Below are positions 26,059 to 34,708 of a stretch of 64,000 nt of DNA, one piece after another. Origin of the DNA: Actinomycetales bacterium (GTDB lineage Bacteria; Actinomycetota; Actinomycetes; Actinomycetales; Kineosporiaceae); NCBI GenBank assembly GCA_012719445.1, contig JAAYAH010000212.1, forward strand, positions 1-64,000. Reading direction: 5' to 3'. The translations under genes were made by a program, and so were the position numbers. The stretch's first letter is position 1; every line of letters begins with the position of its first letter. The notes under the pieces were generated by a model. It was not told the DNA's origin. It did not search any database and saw nothing but the letters and a program-made list of their open reading frames with translations.

Positions 26059-27552
26059 TTACCGGTAGCCGGCGGCGACGATGTCGGCCTGGACGGCGTC
26101 CTCGGTGGCGTTCGACGGGTAGCCGTAGGTCATCGCGCCCTCGTAGAAGGTGCCCCGGCCGCTGATGCTGTTGTCGCCGCCGGTGCCGAGGATGATGGCG
26201 CCTTCCTTCTTCATCGGGTTGTAGCCGGAGACGTTGGGACGCCTGCCGTCGTAGTAGGTCGACAGCCCACCGGCCTGGGCGTTGCCGCCCCGGGTGGCCC
26301 AGTGGTTCGGCTCACCCTTGAGGATGGTGGTCAGGTACCGGTGGCTCACCGTCGGGGTGTTGGCGTTGTAGCCGGTGTTCACCCCGGAGAACAGGCCGTT
26401 CTCGAGGTCGGCCATCACCCACGGCCCGTTACCCGTACCGCGGCCCCACACGGTGCAGTTGCCGAAGTAGATCGCCTCCATGGTGCCGTTGCCGTTGTCC
26501 CGGCTGTTGCGTTCGGCGTTGCCGTAGTCGAAGCAGCAGCCGCCGTTGTAGTGGGTGCCGTCGAAGATCGCGTACATGCCCTCCGGCTGGTCGCCGGTGG
26601 CGGTGCCGGTTGCGCCGTTGTTGCGGTACCCGGTGCCGGGCGCGACGTAGACGCCGTAGGCCCGGCTGCCGTAGACCGTCGTCGGTGCAGCGGTGGCGTT
26701 GGCGAGGTTGTCGTACCCGCCGGGAGCCGGTCCCCTGAACGCGCCGGGAGGAGCCTGGGTGAGGTGGTTACCGCGGCCGGACTGGTCGTAGATGATCGTG
26801 ATCAGGCAGGTGGTGCCGGAGCAGAAGGAATCCTGGGTCGCCGCGTCGGCTGCACCACCGGCGGTGATCACTCCGATGTCCCGGGTCGTGCTGTCCGAGG
26901 CACGTCGGACCTGGTACAGGGCACCGCTGTAGGAGCGGTACAGCGCCCGGGTGGTGCTGTGCGCGGCAACGCAGGGGGTGCCGCCCGCGGCGTAGAGGTC
27001 ACACGGCCGGTTCCCGACCGGCGTCGACGTCGTCGTGGTGGTCGTCGAGCGGGACGTCGTGGTCGTGGACCGACTGGTCGTCGAGGTCGTCGTGGTCCGG
27101 CTCGTGCTGGACGTCGAGGTGACCCCACCGGTGCAGGCGGTGCCGTTGAGGGCGAACCCGGTCGGTGCGGGATTGGTGGAGTTGTTCCAGCTGCCGTTGA
27201 ACCCGAACTCGACACGTCCACCGGTGGCGACAACCCCGTTCCAGGAGGCGTTGGTCACGCTCACCTGCGCCCCGGACTGGCTCGCGCTGCCGTTCCACAG
27301 CTGCGTGATGGCCTGCCCCGCGGTGAACGACCAGGTCAGGCGCCAACCGGTGAGCGGATCACCGAGGTTGTCGACGCTGACGCTCGCACCGAAACCACCG
27401 GGCCATTGGCTGGTCACCGCGTAGCGGACACTGCAACCGACAGCAGCCGGGGCCGAGATCGCGGTGAGAACGGTCGCGGCAGGGACCGCAGCCACCACCG
27501 CGGTGACCGCTACAACTCCCACCAGCCGTGACCGGCAACGGATGAATCGCAT
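26059..27552 (-). CDS. Secreted GH54 alpha-L-arabinofuranosidase with N-terminal CBM2
   Basis: The product has 497 residues. The ATG at 27552 follows GGAGGAGTTCAG; the longer frame to 27672 has no site. Signal peptide about 1-37, CBM2 38-142, Ser/Thr/Arg linker about 143-180, then the AbfB catalytic domain (181-497) starting 'PCDLYAAGGTPCVAAHSTTR', with 'IIYDQSGRGNHLTQAPPG', the paired Cys and Glu347 in 'GGCCFDYGNAE' (nucleophile position in characterised GH54) and 'PMKKEGAIILGTGGDNS'. Known reaction: retaining release of L-arabinose from arabinoxylan and arabinan. Characterised GH54 enzymes usually carry a C-terminal CBM42; here that module is absent and a CBM2 sits at the N-terminus. It would feed the arabinose importer at 57-62 kb. 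Confidence 0.92.
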   Translation of the reverse strand: MRFIRCRSRLVGVVAVTAVVAAVPAATVLTAISAPAAVGCSVRYAVTSQWPGGFGASVSVDNLGDPLTGWRLTWSFTAGQAITQLWNGSASQSGAQVSVTNASWNGVVATGGRVEFGFNGSWNNSTNPAPTGFALNGTACTGGVTSTSSTSRTTTTSTTSRSTTTTSRSTTTTTTSTPVGNRPCDLYAAGGTPCVAAHSTTRALYRSYSGALYQVRRASDSTTRDIGVITAGGAADAATQDSFCSGTTCLITIIYDQSGRGNHLTQAPPGAFRGPAPGGYDNLANATAAPTTVYGSRAYGVYVAPGTGYRNNGATGTATGDQPEGMYAIFDGTHYNGGCCFDYGNAERNSRDNGNGTMEAIYFGNCTVWGRGTGNGPWVMADLENGLFSGVNTGYNANTPTVSHRYLTTILKGEPNHWATRGGNAQAGGLSTYYDGRRPNVSGYNPMKKEGAIILGTGGDNSISGRGTFYEGAMTYGYPSNATEDAVQADIVAAGYR

Positions 27553-28018
27553 CTGAACTCCTCCGATGAAGACGTCCGGTCCCCCTCGGTACTGCCACCG
27601 GGCGCAGGGTGGGGGCGCCGTGCCACGACCTCGACCGACCTCCGCCGGACCTCTCACCGGATCACCCGGCACCCGCCGCAGCGACCGTCACCGGCCGGGG
27701 CCGTACGGTCAGCGGGAGCCCGGTCCGTCCCGGAGCCGTCCGCCGCGAGCTCACCGACCGGTCGTGCGACGCCATGCCCAGTAGATGCCGGAGGCCCTAC
27801 GGCGACAACACGCTTGCGCCCGGAAACCCACGGAACACCCGGAATCGTCCCGGGACCACCGGGCACCCGTGGCTGGACGAGCGGTGCCAGGGGAGGCGGA
27901 CCACCCGCGGAGCCGAGTCCCCGTCGGCGCCGGGCCAGGCGACGTCCCCATCAGCCCCGGTGACGTCCCCATAGCCCCGACGACCACCGCGAACCGGCCG
28001 CCCGGAGCGCCGTCGCGG
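27553..28018. other. Intergenic region between GH54 and GH6-like genes
   Basis: About 465 bp between two minus-strand genes, without a recognisable gene. It holds the GH54 control region. Near the GH6-like stop there is a two-unit direct repeat of about 20 nt (27939-27979, core GACGTCCCCAT). Confidence 0.4.
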
Positions 28019-29830
28019 CTACAGCGGCGGGTGGGCGTTGGCCAGCAGCTCACGGAACTGGGCGGAGAACCACATCCCGTAGTCGGGTGCCCCCGGCAGC
28101 GCCCCGGTGTGGACGACGGCACCGCGCGGCGGGGTGTAGCTGGGATCGCACCAGCTGTCGAAGCCCTTGATGATCGACGGTGTCGGTGAGCCGTCCGACT
28201 CGCCGGGGAGCTTCACCCAGGCGTAGGCGTCGATCCCCGGTGCCGGCTCGGCTCGCGGCGGCTCCCCCAACCCCGCCCCGGCCTGGTTGCACCACCCGTA
28301 GCCGGCGTGGAACCGCCGATCGATGCGGGAGGCGTCGACGAAGGTGTTGACGTCGCTGGACGTGCTCGGCCCGCCGGGCCGGGCCGGACCGCCCCAGCCG
28401 TTGCGGGAGGTGTCGACGACCATGCCGATGCTCTCCGGGAAGCCCTCGCCGACGAGCTGGTCGCGCAGGCCCTGCGCGTAGCCGAGTTCGTCGACGTGGT
28501 CGTTCCAGTCGACCCACCGCGACATCCGCACCGACGTCCCCAGGATGACCGTGTCGATGGTGAAGTACGGCTCGACGGTCGCGGAGTATCCGGCGACGTT
28601 GACGAAGAACCCGTCGACGCTGTCGAAACCTCCCGCGGAGGAGGCCACCAGGTCGGCGGCGAGCGTGGTGAACGGGGTGCGGTTCCCCTCCCACCCCAGC
28701 ACCGCGTGGTGCGCGGCGTCGAGGTAGGCGTACACGTTCGCGATGGGGCGCAGCGCGTCGAGGGCGTACCGGATGCCGTCCCGGTAGCCGCCGTTCGCCA
28801 GCATCTCGTCGCACGCGACGGTGGCGTCCGACCGGCTGCCGGTGTGGACGACGAGGCCGGCCAGCGCACCGGGCTCGACGAGCACGACGATCCGCAGCGA
28901 GGCGTAGCCGGGGTCACCCAGGATCTCGACGATCGGGTCGATGTACTCGGTCCGGTACCGGGAGAGCTCGTCGGTGCCGAACTCCCCGTAGGAGACCAGC
29001 CTCCAGCAGTCGCGTCCGGGCAGGTCGTACAGCACCACCGGGACGGTCAGCTCGCCACCGGCCGCGGCCTGCTGGCGCAGCGCCTCGTCGAGGTGGTCGC
29101 GCAGGCCCAGCTCGCGGCCGGGCCGCCCCGGGATCCCCTCGATCGCGTCGACGCTGTCCAGCCACACCGCCGTCGGGGTCCGCGCCACCCGGTCCCCGCC
29201 CGGCTCCGCCGCGGCCTGGGCGGACCACTCGGGATTGACGTACCCGGTCGCCCCCGCGAAGGGATTGTCCCGGTGCGGGTCCGTCCCCGTGGTCGTGGTC
29301 GTCGTGGTCGTCGTCGTGGTCGTCGTCGTGGTCGTCGTCGTGGTCGTCGTCGTGGTGGTCGTGGTCGTCGTCGTGGTCGTCGTCGTGGTCGTCGGTTCGC
29401 CCGGCACGACGCAGCGCGGTGCCACGAAGGAGCCGTCGTGCCCGCCGAGGAGGCCGAAGGAGGCGGTGCCCCCCGGTGACAGGGCACCGTTGTAGGTCTG
29501 GTTCCCGGCCGTCACCACGGTCCCCCGGGTGGAGAGGACGGCGTTCCACGCCTGGGAGACCTCGGGTGGCTCACCGAACAGCAGCTGGACGGTCCACCCC
29601 GCGACACGGGACGGACCGCCGTTGGTGACCGTCACGTCCAGGACGTAGCCGTTCGGCCAGGAGACCGAGCGCACCGCGCAGGAGACACCGGAGGAGGCCT
29701 GGCCGGGGATCGCGGTGCCGAGCACCGCCCCGGTGACGACGAGCACCGCGGCGGAGGCGAGGCCGAGGAGACCTCTGGGGGTGGCGGGCCGGCCGGCTCC
29801 GGGGCGACGGCGACGAGTGGTCATTCCCAT
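28019..29830 (-). CDS. Secreted GH6-like protein with N-terminal CBM2; catalytic-acid Asp replaced by Gly
   Basis: The product has 603 residues. The ATG at 29830 follows GGAGAGCCTC; another ATG lies two codons in. Signal peptide about 1-46, CBM2 about 48-142, a linker of 35 uninterrupted Thr (147-181), then a GH6 catalytic domain (about 185-603). GH6 features: 'TAVWLDSVDAIEG', 'VVLYDLPGRDCWRL' with the conserved RDC Asp274, 'YLDAAHHAVLGW', 'FFVNVAGY', 'VVDTSRNGWGGP' and 'AYAWVKLPGESDGSP' (Glu544, Asp546). The motif that normally holds the proton donor (E-P/I-D-S-L) reads 'VEPGALAGLV' here, with Gly320 in place of Asp. Intact GH6 enzymes are inverting cellobiohydrolases or endoglucanases. This one may be inactive, use another acid, or act as a binding protein. 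Confidence 0.88.
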   Translation of the reverse strand: MGMTTRRRRPGAGRPATPRGLLGLASAAVLVVTGAVLGTAIPGQASSGVSCAVRSVSWPNGYVLDVTVTNGGPSRVAGWTVQLLFGEPPEVSQAWNAVLSTRGTVVTAGNQTYNGALSPGGTASFGLLGGHDGSFVAPRCVVPGEPTTTTTTTTTTTTTTTTTTTTTTTTTTTTTTTTTTTGTDPHRDNPFAGATGYVNPEWSAQAAAEPGGDRVARTPTAVWLDSVDAIEGIPGRPGRELGLRDHLDEALRQQAAAGGELTVPVVLYDLPGRDCWRLVSYGEFGTDELSRYRTEYIDPIVEILGDPGYASLRIVVLVEPGALAGLVVHTGSRSDATVACDEMLANGGYRDGIRYALDALRPIANVYAYLDAAHHAVLGWEGNRTPFTTLAADLVASSAGGFDSVDGFFVNVAGYSATVEPYFTIDTVILGTSVRMSRWVDWNDHVDELGYAQGLRDQLVGEGFPESIGMVVDTSRNGWGGPARPGGPSTSSDVNTFVDASRIDRRFHAGYGWCNQAGAGLGEPPRAEPAPGIDAYAWVKLPGESDGSPTPSIIKGFDSWCDPSYTPPRGAVVHTGALPGAPDYGMWFSAQFRELLANAHPPL

Positions 29831-29953
29831 GAGGCTCTCCGTCGAGCGGCGCGAGGTCCGGGGGCCGGTGTCCGCCTCTCCGAGGTACCCCCCGTCCGAC
29901 GGCCCCTTCACCGTCGGCAAGAGACGTCATTCCGGACATCCGGGACGGTAACC

Positions 29954-30793
29954 TCAGCCGACCGGGGGGTCAACGACAGCGACGACGCCCTCCGGAACCC
30001 TGCCCGACCGGCTTCCCCCCGCACTGCCCGAAGAGGCCTCGGTCCTGCCCGAGGACACCGGGGTCCCGCCCGACGACACCGGGGTCCCGCCCGACGGGGC
30101 CGGGTGCCTGCCCGAGGCGGCCTGAGCCGCGGCGGCAACCCGCCGGGACCGCAGCAGGAACGCCACCGCGAGCACGGACCGGACGAGAGCGGCCCCGAGG
30201 AACGTTCCGAGGGCGTTGAGCAGCACGTCGTCCACGTCGGCCGACCGGCTCCCGCCGACGAACTGCAGCACCTCGATCGACAGCGACAGCCCGGCCCCGC
30301 ACGCGGTCGCCCTCGGCACGGTGCGGGCGAAGGAGAGCAGGAACAGGACGCCGAGGGGGACGAACACCGCGACATTGCCCGCGAGGTTGATCACCACGAG
30401 GGCATAATTCGGGTTCTCGGCCATGGCGAGGACACCTCGCGTCGGGAGGAGCTGGACGGTCCGCCCCTCCGGCGACGCGAGACCGGAGATCGAGGTGAGG
30501 ACCACCACCGCGGTGGCCACCCCCACCGCGAGGATGCCCGCCGCCACGCGCCACCGGTCGGTCCCGGCGGTCGCCTCCCCACCGACCCGGTCCCCGCCGA
30601 CCCGGTCCCCGCCGACCCGGTCCCCGCCGGCCCCGTCCCCGCCGGCCGTCGTCCCGGTCACCCCCGGCACCGCCGTCCGTCGAGGCCGGCAGAGGTGACC
30701 GACCGCCACCACGAGGGACACCAGCACCGCCAGGGCGGCGAGCGGGAACCCCTCGCCGAAGTACCGGTCCAGTTCCTCGACGAGATGCGTCAC
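29954..30793 (-). CDS. VanZ-like membrane protein with low-complexity repeats
   Basis: The product has about 279 residues if started at the GTG at 30793, just before the first helix; a GTG at 30847 is possible and neither has a strong ribosome site. Hydrophobic segments: about 15-32, 82-100, 127-148, 153-170 and 190-210. The VanZ core is seen in 'NPNYALVVINLAGNVAVFVPLGV' (two parts) and 'LSIEVLQFVGGSRSADVDDVLLN'. VanZ proteins contribute to glycopeptide tolerance in some species; most members are uncharacterised. A loop after helix 1 carries GGDRV repeats from four 15-nt DNA units (30582-30641), and the C-terminal tail has SGGTPVS repeats. These additions are unusual for the family. Confidence 0.75.
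   Translation of the reverse strand: MTHLVEELDRYFGEGFPLAALAVLVSLVVAVGHLCRPRRTAVPGVTGTTAGGDGAGGDRVGGDRVGGDRVGGEATAGTDRWRVAAGILAVGVATAVVVLTSISGLASPEGRTVQLLPTRGVLAMAENPNYALVVINLAGNVAVFVPLGVLFLLSFARTVPRATACGAGLSLSIEVLQFVGGSRSADVDDVLLNALGTFLGAALVRSVLAVAFLLRSRRVAAAAQAASGRHPAPSGGTPVSSGGTPVSSGRTEASSGSAGGSRSGRVPEGVVAVVDPPVG
30582..30641. repeat. Four 15-nt tandem repeats inside the VanZ-like gene
   Basis: Units 30582-30596, 30597-30611 and 30612-30626 are identical (CCGACCCGGTCCCCG); 30627-30641 is a variant. On the minus strand they encode Gly-Gly-Asp-Arg-Val units in a cytosolic or exposed loop. Confidence 0.9.
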
Positions 30794-30959
30794 GGGGAGA
30801 GCCTGCCCCGGACACCCACCACCCTGCCGGGTCTTCACCGATCCCACGCATCCGGCGGCCGATCCCGTCCCGAGCGGACTCAGCCCGGTCTCGCGGGCCA
30901 GGTCGACGATCCGGACCGGCCGATCTCCTGACCCGGCCGCAGCCGCACGGGACGGCGGC

Positions 30960-32738
30960 TCAGGCGTAGGCCCGCGACTGCAGCGTGAACAGCTCGGCGT
31001 AGCGGCCGTCCGCGGCGAGGAGCTCGTCGTGGCTGCCGACCTCCACGACCCGTCCCTCGTGCAGGACCACGATGAGATCCGCCAGCCGGACCGTGGACAG
31101 CCGGTGGGTGACGAACAGGGTCACCCCGCCGAGGGTCACGGCGAACTCCCGGGCCGCCGCGTAGTACGCCTCGCACATCCGCTCCTCGGCGAGCGCGTCG
31201 AGGGCGTGGCCCGGCTCGTCCAGGCTGAGCAGCAGCGGGTCGGTGCGCATCAGGGTGCGGGAGAAGCCGACCCCCTGCCACTGGCCGCCGGACAGGTCCC
31301 TGCCCTCGCCGTACCCGCTGCCGAGCAGGGTGTCCAACCCGTCGGGGAGGGACTCCAGCACCCCGCCGGCCCTGGCCCGGCCGAACGCGGCCCGCACCGC
31401 GTCGGGATCGGCGACGTCCGCGAGCCGGCCGACGCCGACGCTGTCCTGCACGGTGAAGTCGAGGTGCGCGAAGTCCTGGAACAGGGTCGCGGTGCGCTCC
31501 CGCCACGACCCCGGGTCGACGCCCGCGAGGTCGGTGCCGTCGACGAGGATCCGGCCGGAGGTGGGCACGTAGAGCCCGGTGAGCAGCTTGATCAGGGTGC
31601 TCTTGCCCGCGCCGTTCTCGCCGACCAGGGCCACCGACGTCCCTGCGGGCAGGTGCAGGTCCACCTCGCGGAGCACCTCGGCGTCGCTCGCCGGGTAGCG
31701 GAACCCGACCCCCTCCAGGGTGATCCCCTGCCGGAGCGACGTCACGTCGAGGCCGGGACGCTGCACCGGCGCGCTCGCCTCGGCCCGCAGCTGCACCAGC
31801 CGCCGGAACCCCGACGCCGCGGTGTGCAGCGACGCGAGCAGTTCCAGTCCGGTGGTGACCTGGGTGCTGACCTGGGTGGCCAGGGTGACCAGCAGGACGA
31901 CGTCCCCCGGCCCCGCGCTGCCCCGGTCGACCATCCGGATCACCAGCACCACCGAGGTGATGTAGGCGAGCGCGAACACCGTCTGGCCGGCCGCGCGGAG
32001 CAGGCCGTGCCGCCGCAGCGCCCGTCCCAGCACGACGTTCAGCTCCCACTGCAGCCGTGACTGGGCCTCGACGAGGAACGCCTGGCTGCCGCTGATCCGG
32101 ATCTCCTTCTGCGTCTGCGGGGTGGTCGCCAGCTCGCGCAGGTGGGCGATCTGCCGCATCAGCGGGGAGGCCTGCTCCCGCCCGGCCTGCAGCACCCGCT
32201 CCGCGCGCTTGCCCGCGAGCACGGGGACGACGGCGACGAGCGGGAGCAGCAACAGGAGTCCCTGCAGCCGGGCGAGGATCACCGCGGTGATCAGTGCCTG
32301 GACGAGCAGCCCGGCGAGCTGGAGCACCGCCGAGACGCACTCGCGCATCCGCATGACGTCCTGCCGGAGCAGGGTGAGCGCGTCGGCGAAGTCGGGGTCG
32401 TCGCACCGGTCGAGCCGGTCGGTGCCGTTGACGAGGTGCAGGATCTCCCGGTTCAGCCGGTTCTCGTTGGTCTCGCCGAGCTCGAAGTAGGACAGGTGCC
32501 CGAAGTGGCCGGCCTGCAGTTCGGCGATGAGGGCGGTACCCGCGACGACGGCCCAGAAGGACGCCGTCCGAGCGTCACCGGCAAGGGCGGCGTCCACGAG
32601 TCCCTTGAGCGCGACGGCGATGAGTGGGGTCGCGACGAAGCCGAGCATCACCAGCCCGCCGCCGACGAGCAGCCGGCGCCGGTCGGTGCGCCAGGACAGT
32701 CCCACCAGGAACCGGACGGCGAACAGCAGGTCCCTCAC
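30960..32738 (-). CDS. ABC transporter, fused permease/ATPase (second of a pair)
   Basis: The product has 592 residues. The GTG at 32738 overlaps the upstream stop (GTGA) and has GGGAGGGAACGCG before it. Type I exporter membrane domain (about 1-325, about six helices, e.g. 'LLVGGGLVMLGFVATPLIAV', 'LQGLLLLLPLVAVVPVLAG') and ATPase domain (about 345-585): Walker A 'GENGAGKST', Q-loop 'ATLFQDFAHLD', signature 'LSGGQWQ', Walker B 'PLLLSLDEP', D-loop variant 'GHALD' (usually TSALD) and H-loop 'VTHRLS'. The coupled upstream half-transporter makes a heterodimer likely. Such pairs in actinomycetes export peptides, lipids or drugs; the substrate is unknown. Confidence 0.92.
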   Translation of the reverse strand: MRDLLFAVRFLVGLSWRTDRRRLLVGGGLVMLGFVATPLIAVALKGLVDAALAGDARTASFWAVVAGTALIAELQAGHFGHLSYFELGETNENRLNREILHLVNGTDRLDRCDDPDFADALTLLRQDVMRMRECVSAVLQLAGLLVQALITAVILARLQGLLLLLPLVAVVPVLAGKRAERVLQAGREQASPLMRQIAHLRELATTPQTQKEIRISGSQAFLVEAQSRLQWELNVVLGRALRRHGLLRAAGQTVFALAYITSVVLVIRMVDRGSAGPGDVVLLVTLATQVSTQVTTGLELLASLHTAASGFRRLVQLRAEASAPVQRPGLDVTSLRQGITLEGVGFRYPASDAEVLREVDLHLPAGTSVALVGENGAGKSTLIKLLTGLYVPTSGRILVDGTDLAGVDPGSWRERTATLFQDFAHLDFTVQDSVGVGRLADVADPDAVRAAFGRARAGGVLESLPDGLDTLLGSGYGEGRDLSGGQWQGVGFSRTLMRTDPLLLSLDEPGHALDALAEERMCEAYYAAAREFAVTLGGVTLFVTHRLSTVRLADLIVVLHEGRVVEVGSHDELLAADGRYAELFTLQSRAYA

Positions 32739-34600
32739 CGCGTTCCCTCCCCCGCCACGGCTCCGGCGAAACGTCTCGCCTGGGCCGCGAACATCCGGGC
32801 GTAGTGCCCGTCGAGGGCGACCAGCTCGTCGTGGCTGCCCTGCTCGGTGATCCGCCCGCCGTCGAGGACCACGATCCGGTCCGCCCGCCGGACGGTGGAG
32901 AAGCGGTGCGAGATGACGACGCTGGTCACCCCCATGGTGAGGTCGAGGAAGGCGTCGTAGAACTCGGCCTCGCCGCGGGCGTCCAGCTGGGCCGTCGGCT
33001 CGTCCAGCACCAGCACCGTGGCCCCGTGCCGGACGGCGAAGAGCGACCGGGCCAGGGCGACGCGCTGCCACTGCCCGCCGGAGAGGTCCCGGCCGCCGGG
33101 GAGCATCCGGCTGAGCGGGGTCTCCAGCCCGCGGTCCAGCCCGGCCACCAGGTCCGCCAGCCCCGCCTGGCGCAGGCAGTCGAGCATGCCCTCGGTGTCG
33201 TCGAGGTGGTCGACGGCGCCCATCGCCACGTTCTCGCGGAGGGTGAGCTGGTAGCGCACGTAGTCCTGGAAGGTCACCGCGAACCGGCGCTGCCACTGTG
33301 CGCCGTCCACCTCGGCCAGGTCGACGCCGTCGGCGAGGATGACCCCCTCGGTCGGCCGGTACAGCCCGCTGAGCAGCTTGACCAGGGTGGTCTTGCCGGC
33401 CCCGTTGACCCCGACGACGGCCAGCGACCGGCCGGCGGGGATGGTCAGGTCGAGTCCGTGCAGGACGTCGCTGCCCGGCCGGTAGGCGAAGGACACCCCG
33501 CGCAGCTCGATCGCCCGGGACGGGCCGGGGGCCGGCAGGTCCCCGATCCTCTCGCCGTCGATCGCGGCGGTCAGCTCCTCGGCCTCGAGCATGGCCTGCC
33601 AGGCGGCCCGCCCGTAGACCAGCTTGACGTCGGACTCGGGGAACATCACCCCGAACCGGATGCACAGCACCGCGGCCTGCACCGCCATGGTGAGCCGGGC
33701 GACGTGCGCCCCGGCCCCCGTCGTCGTCGCGCCGGAGAGCACGACGAGGGCCGCGACCGCGCCGACCACCCCGATGGCGGCATAGACGGCGAAGGGCCTG
33801 CCGTAGATCCGGCGTCGTTCGCTCCACTGCGGACGGAGCATGGCGTCGGCCTCGGCGGTGAACCGGCGTTCCAGCCAGTCGACGAGCCCGAGGGTCCGGA
33901 TCTCCTTGGCCGCCGCGGTGCCGATGCCGAGGTCCCGGACGTAGGCGGCACGGCGTCGCGTCGACCGGAAGCCGACGATCACCCGGCCCCAGCTGTGGAA
34001 CGCCTCGGTCTGCCCGAACCTGCCGACCAGCGCGACGGCGAGCGCCAGGACGGCGGGCAGCGGGCCGACGGTCACCAGCAGCACCGTGGTCGCGCCGACG
34101 AGCTGGGTGTACCGGGCGACGAGGGCGAGCGTCCCCTCCGCCGCCATGCCCGGGGTGAGCCGCATCAGGGTCAGCGCGTCGACGGCGTCGTGGAGCTTGT
34201 CCGCGACCGCGGCGGACTCCAGGGCGCGCAGCGGTGCCTGCTGGAGCGCGTGCCGCATCAGCCGGGTCGAGCAGTAGGCGTCCACCCGCCGGGCGACGGC
34301 CTGGCTGACGGCGAACTGGACCGGAACGAGCACCTGCTGGGCGAGGAAGGCGGCCAGCGCCGCGGCCAGCGGCAGGGTCGGCCGCCCGCCGGTGGCGAGG
34401 GCGTGCAGGGCCGCCCCGATGCCCACGAGGAACACCACCGGCATGGACCCGCAGACGAGGTGGAGCAGGGACGTGCCCACGATCCACCGGGGTCCCGCCC
34501 TCGCGATCAGCTGCCGTAGCTGGGCGGCGGCGGCGCGCCGCTCCCCCAGCCTGTTCCGGACCCTTCCCGTGATCGTCGTTGGCGTGCCCGTCGCTCCCAC
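32735..34600 (-). CDS. ABC transporter, fused permease/ATPase (first of a pair)
   Basis: The product has 621 residues from the GTG at 34600, which lies 7 nt after GGAGGG; the GTG at 34618 would place it inside the ribosome site. The N-terminal tail (1-45) is basic; the six-helix exporter domain spans about 45-330 ('IVGTSLLHLVCGSMPVVFLV', 'TVLLVTVGPLPAVLALAVAL'). ATPase domain about 365-600: Walker A 'GVNGAGKTT', signature 'LSGGQWQRVALARSLF', Walker B 'VLVLDEPTAQLD', H-loop 'VISHRFS'. All catalytic elements look intact. The stop codon overlaps the start of the second half-transporter by 4 nt, so equal translation and a heterodimer are expected. Its own start is about 58 bp beyond the terminator hairpin of pgi, so it should have its own promoter in that gap or depend on readthrough. 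Confidence 0.92.
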   Translation of the reverse strand: MGATGTPTTITGRVRNRLGERRAAAAQLRQLIARAGPRWIVGTSLLHLVCGSMPVVFLVGIGAALHALATGGRPTLPLAAALAAFLAQQVLVPVQFAVSQAVARRVDAYCSTRLMRHALQQAPLRALESAAVADKLHDAVDALTLMRLTPGMAAEGTLALVARYTQLVGATTVLLVTVGPLPAVLALAVALVGRFGQTEAFHSWGRVIVGFRSTRRRAAYVRDLGIGTAAAKEIRTLGLVDWLERRFTAEADAMLRPQWSERRRIYGRPFAVYAAIGVVGAVAALVVLSGATTTGAGAHVARLTMAVQAAVLCIRFGVMFPESDVKLVYGRAAWQAMLEAEELTAAIDGERIGDLPAPGPSRAIELRGVSFAYRPGSDVLHGLDLTIPAGRSLAVVGVNGAGKTTLVKLLSGLYRPTEGVILADGVDLAEVDGAQWQRRFAVTFQDYVRYQLTLRENVAMGAVDHLDDTEGMLDCLRQAGLADLVAGLDRGLETPLSRMLPGGRDLSGGQWQRVALARSLFAVRHGATVLVLDEPTAQLDARGEAEFYDAFLDLTMGVTSVVISHRFSTVRRADRIVVLDGGRITEQGSHDELVALDGHYARMFAAQARRFAGAVAGEGTR

Positions 34601-34657
34601 GGGTCCACCCTCCCCCACCCCGGGGCGTCGGCACCCCTCATTTTCCGGGTGTCGCGT

Positions 34658-34702
34658 CCCCTGCTGCCGCCGGCCGGGGGCACCGGCCGGCGGCAGCAGG
34701 GG
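34658..34702. terminator. Perfect 20-bp hairpin downstream of pgi
   Basis: Arms 34658-34677 and 34683-34702 are exact 20-nt complements (CCCCTGCTGCCGCCGGCCGG) around GGGCA. The hairpin begins 7 nt after the pgi stop on the minus strand and precedes the ABC operon. No T-run. A strong terminator or mRNA 3'-end stabiliser. Confidence 0.85.
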
Positions 34703-34708
34703 AGCAGG

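Noticed and set aside
30586-30646. Short regularly repeated units as a possible CRISPR array
   Set aside because: Units are 15 nt, contiguous without spacers, and in frame in a coding gene; no cas genes are nearby. The same reasoning holds for 51064-51206 and 3011-3142.
30960-34634. Single 1224-residue minus-strand protein
   Set aside because: A frame that merges out-of-frame antisense-like sequence of the first ABC half-transporter with the second. Two separate coupled genes each have full Walker, signature and H-loop motifs.
34658-34702. Perfect 20-bp inverted repeat as an insertion-sequence end
   Set aside because: The 5-nt loop and its position just after the pgi stop fit a terminator; no transposase or target duplication is seen.
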